From an uncultured Clostridia bacterium (GTDB taxonomy: Bacteria; Bacillota; Clostridia; Christensenellales; Aristaeellaceae), in assembly GCA_934615145.1 (NCBI GenBank), contig CAKTTM010000066.1:1-8688 (forward strand): a stretch of 8,688 bases of DNA, written 5' to 3'. The position numbers and the translations under genes were made by a program. The notes below the pieces were generated by a model, which was not told where the DNA came from, did no database searches, and was given only the letters and a program-made list of their open reading frames with translations. This document shows, piece by piece, positions 6,021-8,688 of this stretch. Numbering within the stretch: the first letter of the stretch is position 1; each line of letters starts with the position of its first letter.

Positions 6021-7796
6021 ATGGAGCTTTACCACAACTCGCAAAGCGCGCAGTGCCGCGCGCCGCTTGGCGCGCAGCCTGCCGGCGCCACGCTTCGCTT
6101 AAGACTCTTTGCCCCCGGCGGCGCCAAGGCCGTCACCCTGCGCACCTGGAATGGCGATGAGGCGGCCCACCCCATGACGCCCTATGGGCTGACCGGCTGG
6201 GAGTGTACCATCCGCCTGCCCGACAAGCCCTGCACGCTGTGGTATGACTTCATCGCCGAAGACGACCGCGGCCGCAGGCTCTACTGCGGCAACGCGCATG
6301 ACCGCCTGGGCGGCATCGGCGCCACCTATCAGAACGCGCCCCCCTCCTTCCAGGTGACGGTCTATGACCCGGCCTTCGACCCGCCGGACTACCTGCGCCA
6401 GGGGGTCATGTACCAGATATTCCCCGACCGCTTCATGCGCAGCAAGATGCCCAGCAGCCCGCGTAAAGACCTGATACTGCACGAGAACTGGGACGATCTG
6501 CCCATTGGCGAGTTCCGCGGCAAGGACGGCGACCAGCAGCCGGTGGACTTTTTCGGCGGCGACCTCAAGGGCATCGAGCAAAAGCTGCCCTACTTGAAGG
6601 ACCTGGGCATCACGGTGCTGTACTTAAACCCCATCTTCCAGGCCCGCAGCAACCACCGCTACGACACCGGGGACTATTTCAAGGTGGACCCCATGCTGGG
6701 CACGACGGAGGACTTCGAGTCGCTCTGCCGCGCGGCGCTCAAATACGGCATCCGCGTGCTGCTGGACGGCGTCTTCAGCCACACGGGCGAGGACAGCATC
6801 TACTTTAACAAGTACGGCAATTACCCCAATCAGGGCGCCTTTAACAGCAAGAAGTCGAAATACTATCCCTGGTACAGCTTCACTCAGTACCCAGACAAAT
6901 ACGCCTGCTGGTGGAACATCCCCACCCTTCCCCAGGTCAACAAGGATGTACCCAGCTTCCGCCAGTTCATCCTGGGCCAGGATGGCGTGGCTCGCCACTG
7001 GCTGCGCCACGGCGCCTCCGGCTGGCGGCTGGATGTGGCCGATGAGCTGCCGATGGACTTTTTGCGACAGCTGCGCCAGGCTGTCAAGGCGGAGAACCCG
7101 CAGGCGGCGCTGCTGGGCGAGGTCTGGGAGGATGTCAGCAACAAAGTGGCCTATGGCTATCTGCGCAACTACTCGGTGGGAGACACCGTGGACACCGCGA
7201 TGAACTATCCGCTGCGCGAGGTGCTGATCCACTTCCTGACGGGTCAGACGGACGCACCCCAGGTGGTGAGGGTCATCCGCAGCCTGCAGGAGAATTATCC
7301 GCTCAAGTTCCTCTACTCCATGATGAACCTGATGGGCAGCCACGACCGCGCCCGGGTGCTCAATGTGCTGGTCAAGCAGGAGTATCAGCACCTGCCCAAG
7401 CGCGAGCGCGGCGGGCTCAAGATGCCGCCCAAGCTGATGGCGCTGGCCCGCGAGCGGCTCAAAAAGCTGCTGACCTTGGTGATGGCGCTGCCCGGCATGC
7501 CCAGCATCTACTATGGCGATGAGGCTGGCATGGAGGGCGCCAGCGATCCCTTCTGCCGCGCCACCTTCCCCTGGGGCAGGGAGGATCAGGAGCTGTTGCA
7601 GTTCCACAAGGCATTGATCCACCTGCGCCACCAGCGCCCGGTCTTGAAGCTGGGCAGCCTGGAGGTGGGCAGCGAGGGGCCCGACACCCTGCTGATCTAC
7701 CGGGGGCTCACGCCTGACGGGCGCGACGCCTTCGGCCAACCGCTGGATGATCAGCCCTATTTCCTGCGGCTGACGCGCGACAATGAGCGCTTTTGA
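6021..7796 (+). CDS. GH13 alpha-amylase family enzyme, neopullulanase/cyclomaltodextrinase-like
   Basis: The protein is 591 aa; AGGAAAGGA at 6008-6016 precedes the ATG. Residues 1-115 look like a beta-sandwich N-terminal domain of the CBM34 sort. The (beta/alpha)8 barrel runs from about 124 to 520 and starts with QGVMYQIFPDRF (127-138). Catalytic regions are all present: region I DGVFSH (249-254), region II GWRLDVADE (334-342) with nucleophile D338 and R336, region III GEVWE (366-370) with acid/base E367, and region IV GSHD (439-442) with D442. Without a signal peptide it should be cytoplasmic, hydrolysing imported maltodextrins, cyclodextrins or pullulan fragments. The C-terminal beta domain appears short: the chain stops at RLTRDNERF, about where relatives run on into several more strands. 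It closes the operon and is followed at once by a terminator. Exact substrate is unresolved; maltogenic amylase is an equal possibility. Confidence 0.9.
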   Translation: MELYHNSQSAQCRAPLGAQPAGATLRLRLFAPGGAKAVTLRTWNGDEAAHPMTPYGLTGWECTIRLPDKPCTLWYDFIAEDDRGRRLYCGNAHDRLGGIGATYQNAPPSFQVTVYDPAFDPPDYLRQGVMYQIFPDRFMRSKMPSSPRKDLILHENWDDLPIGEFRGKDGDQQPVDFFGGDLKGIEQKLPYLKDLGITVLYLNPIFQARSNHRYDTGDYFKVDPMLGTTEDFESLCRAALKYGIRVLLDGVFSHTGEDSIYFNKYGNYPNQGAFNSKKSKYYPWYSFTQYPDKYACWWNIPTLPQVNKDVPSFRQFILGQDGVARHWLRHGASGWRLDVADELPMDFLRQLRQAVKAENPQAALLGEVWEDVSNKVAYGYLRNYSVGDTVDTAMNYPLREVLIHFLTGQTDAPQVVRVIRSLQENYPLKFLYSMMNLMGSHDRARVLNVLVKQEYQHLPKRERGGLKMPPKLMALARERLKKLLTLVMALPGMPSIYYGDEAGMEGASDPFCRATFPWGREDQELLQFHKALIHLRHQRPVLKLGSLEVGSEGPDTLLIYRGLTPDGRDAFGQPLDDQPYFLRLTRDNERF

Positions 7797-7800
7797 CTAC

Positions 7801-7826
7801 AAGGGGGGCTTTGGCCCCTCTTTTAT
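7801..7826 (+). terminator. Intrinsic terminator ending the operon
   Basis: AAGGGGGGC (7801-7809) pairs with GCCCCTCTT (7814-7822), giving a 9-bp stem with one G-U pair, a TTTG tetraloop and a T-rich tract (TTTATTA) right after. It begins 4 nt past the amylase stop codon, so it ends transcription from the promoter at 1720-1749. Confidence 0.88.
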
Positions 7827-7868
7827 TACAGATTTTGGCGAAAAATGTTACAAAATGCAAGTGTTTTC

Positions 7869-7897
7869 TTGACACTCGGCTCTGCTGCGCATAGAAT
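7869..7897 (+). promoter_or_regulatory. Near-consensus sigma-70/sigma-A promoter
   Basis: TTGACA at 7869-7874 and TAGAAT at 7892-7897 are separated by the ideal 17 bp. Transcription should start near 7904, leaving a leader of about 27 nt. The -10 region overlaps two copies of GCATAGA (7889-7895 and 7899-7905) spaced 10 bp apart, which might be an operator or chance. The rest of the gap between the terminator and this promoter is AT-rich with nothing else recognisable. Confidence 0.85.
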
Positions 7898-7919
7898 AGC
7901 ATAGAGCGAAATGATTCAC

Positions 7920-7924
7920 GGAGG
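7920..7924 (+). promoter_or_regulatory. Ribosome binding site of the exported peptidoglycan-binding protein
   Basis: GGAGG at 7920-7924 is 6 nt before ATG at 7931. It fixes the start of a gene that has no stop codon inside the window. Confidence 0.85.
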
Positions 7925-7930
7925 TTAGCC

Positions 7931-8688
7931 ATGCACCATAAAGGATCAAGGCGGCTGCTGCTGGTGATATTGTGTGCCGCCCTACTCATACAGGCGGTAC
8001 CGGCCCTGGGCACGCAGCCCTATCCCTTCGTCGGCTTTGCCATGGACAGCCTCCAGCTGCGCATGCAGCCATCAAATAGCGCCCTTGCCATCCGCACCAT
8101 CGCCAAGGACGAGGCGCTGGTGGTCAGCGGGCAGCAGGGCGCCTACTTTGAGGTCAGCTATCAGGGCGATACCGGCTTTGTGCTGGCCGCCTATGTAAGC
8201 CAGCAAAAGGGCGGCCCGGCCGCGGCCTTGCCCGCGGCGCTGCCCACCGCGCCAAGCGATGTGCAGCTCAAATACCCCCAGCTGGCCAACACCATGGAGG
8301 GCGCCCAGGTCAAGGCCCTGCAGGAGGCCCTGATCGAGCTGGGCTTCCTAAAGGGCAGGGCGGATGGCAAGTTTGGCCCCGCCACCTTGAGCGCCGTCAG
8401 CGCCTTTCAGAAAATGAACGGCATCACCCAGACCGGCATCGCAGACGCTATCAGCCAGCAAAAGCTCTTTGAAGGCCGGCCCAAGAACAGCGCCGGGCGC
8501 GCCACCCAGGTGATGACGCTGCCTGCCATCGAGGGCCTGACCCTGCGCCCGGGCAACCGCGGCGATCAGATCGCGCAGCTGCAGCGGCGGCTTCAGGAGC
8601 TTAAATACTACAAGGGCAGCATCGACGCCTCCTTTGGCGCCGGCACGCTGTCCGCGCTGAAGGCTCTGCAGGAGACAAACAAGCTGCG
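7931..8688 (+). CDS. Exported SH3b and peptidoglycan-binding domain protein (3' end outside window)
   Basis: The frame is open from ATG 7931 to the window edge: 252 complete codons, with the C-terminus missing. A classic signal peptide is present: HHKGSRR at the start, hydrophobic core 9-23, probable cleavage after ALG (25-27). Residues 36-92 resemble a bacterial SH3 domain (LQLRMQPSNSA, then YFEVSYQGDTGFVLAAYV at 72-89). An Ala/Pro linker at 95-108 follows. Two repeats of the PG_binding_1 type come next: about 120-181 (GAQVKALQEALIELGFL, DGKFGPATLSAV, FQ) and about 205 onward (GNRGDQIAQLQRRLQEL, DASFGAGTLSALKALQ). Such proteins attach to the cell wall, and the missing part often carries a hydrolase or transpeptidase domain, but none is visible here. 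It is a separate transcription unit with its own promoter, downstream of a terminator. Domain calls are solid; enzymatic role is unknown. Confidence 0.88.
   Translation, partial: MHHKGSRRLLLVILCAALLIQAVPALGTQPYPFVGFAMDSLQLRMQPSNSALAIRTIAKDEALVVSGQQGAYFEVSYQGDTGFVLAAYVSQQKGGPAAALPAALPTAPSDVQLKYPQLANTMEGAQVKALQEALIELGFLKGRADGKFGPATLSAVSAFQKMNGITQTGIADAISQQKLFEGRPKNSAGRATQVMTLPAIEGLTLRPGNRGDQIAQLQRRLQELKYYKGSIDASFGAGTLSALKALQETNKL

Noticed and set aside
6624..7739. Long open frame on the minus strand (371 codons) inside the GH13 gene
   Set aside because: GC-rich coding DNA commonly leaves the opposite strand open. The plus-strand frame holds all four GH13 catalytic regions; the minus-strand translation is low complexity in Gln, His and Ala and lacks a recognisable domain.
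7827..7868. AT-rich stretch between the terminator and the next promoter as a possible small RNA or riboswitch
   Set aside because: It is about 40 nt, lies upstream of the promoter so is not in the leader, and I see no stable hairpin or known riboswitch core.
7861..7875. GTGT-ACAC inverted repeat over the -35 element
   Set aside because: The arms are only 4 bp with a 7-nt gap, which is expected by chance.
1..8688. tRNA, rRNA, CRISPR array, insertion sequence or phage gene
   Set aside because: No cloverleaf, no regularly spaced repeats, no transposase or integrase motifs and no terminal inverted repeats were seen in the short gaps.

Overview
The window is GC-rich bacterial chromosome, almost fully coding, with every gene on the + strand and many start/stop overlaps. 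The gene content (LCP-family envelope protein, ComEB-type dCMP deaminase, stand-alone ECF folate S component, SH3b/peptidoglycan-binding exported protein, DUF4091 and GH13 carbohydrate enzymes) suggests a Gram-positive anaerobe of the Clostridia type with a high-GC genome. That placement is inferred from gene families and style, not from a marker gene.

Layout. Positions 70-1719 encode a stand-alone, apparently cytoplasmic DUF4091/GH123-like putative glycoside hydrolase, preceded by an extended -10 promoter. Directly after its stop codon lies a perfect consensus promoter (TTGACA, 18 bp, TATAAT; 1720-1749). It opens a tightly packed seven-gene run: dCMP deaminase (TTG start), LCP-family protein, FolT-like ECF S component, endonuclease III, zinc/manganese-type ABC ATPase, its permease, and a GH13 alpha-amylase/neopullulanase-like enzyme. 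Six of the seven genes are joined by 1-14 nt overlaps or gaps of about 11-21 nt. The run ends at a strong intrinsic terminator (7801-7826).

A second near-consensus promoter (TTGACA, 17 bp, TAGAAT; 7869-7897) then drives an exported SH3b plus double peptidoglycan-binding protein that continues past the window edge.

How the genes may work together. dCMP deaminase makes dUMP, and folate is the methyl carrier for dUMP to dTMP. Endonuclease III repairs oxidised pyrimidines. The ABC pair resembles uptake systems for zinc, which dCMP deaminase uses. The LCP and GH13 genes do not fit that theme and may be simple housekeeping passengers. I found no mobile element, CRISPR array, RNA gene or clear novel defence system. 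The items most worth a second look are the Cys/His-rich N-terminus of the ABC ATPase, the short C-terminal domain of the GH13 enzyme, the divergent LCP motifs, the orphan DUF4091 enzyme, and a codon-context bias of the rare Ile codon ATA.
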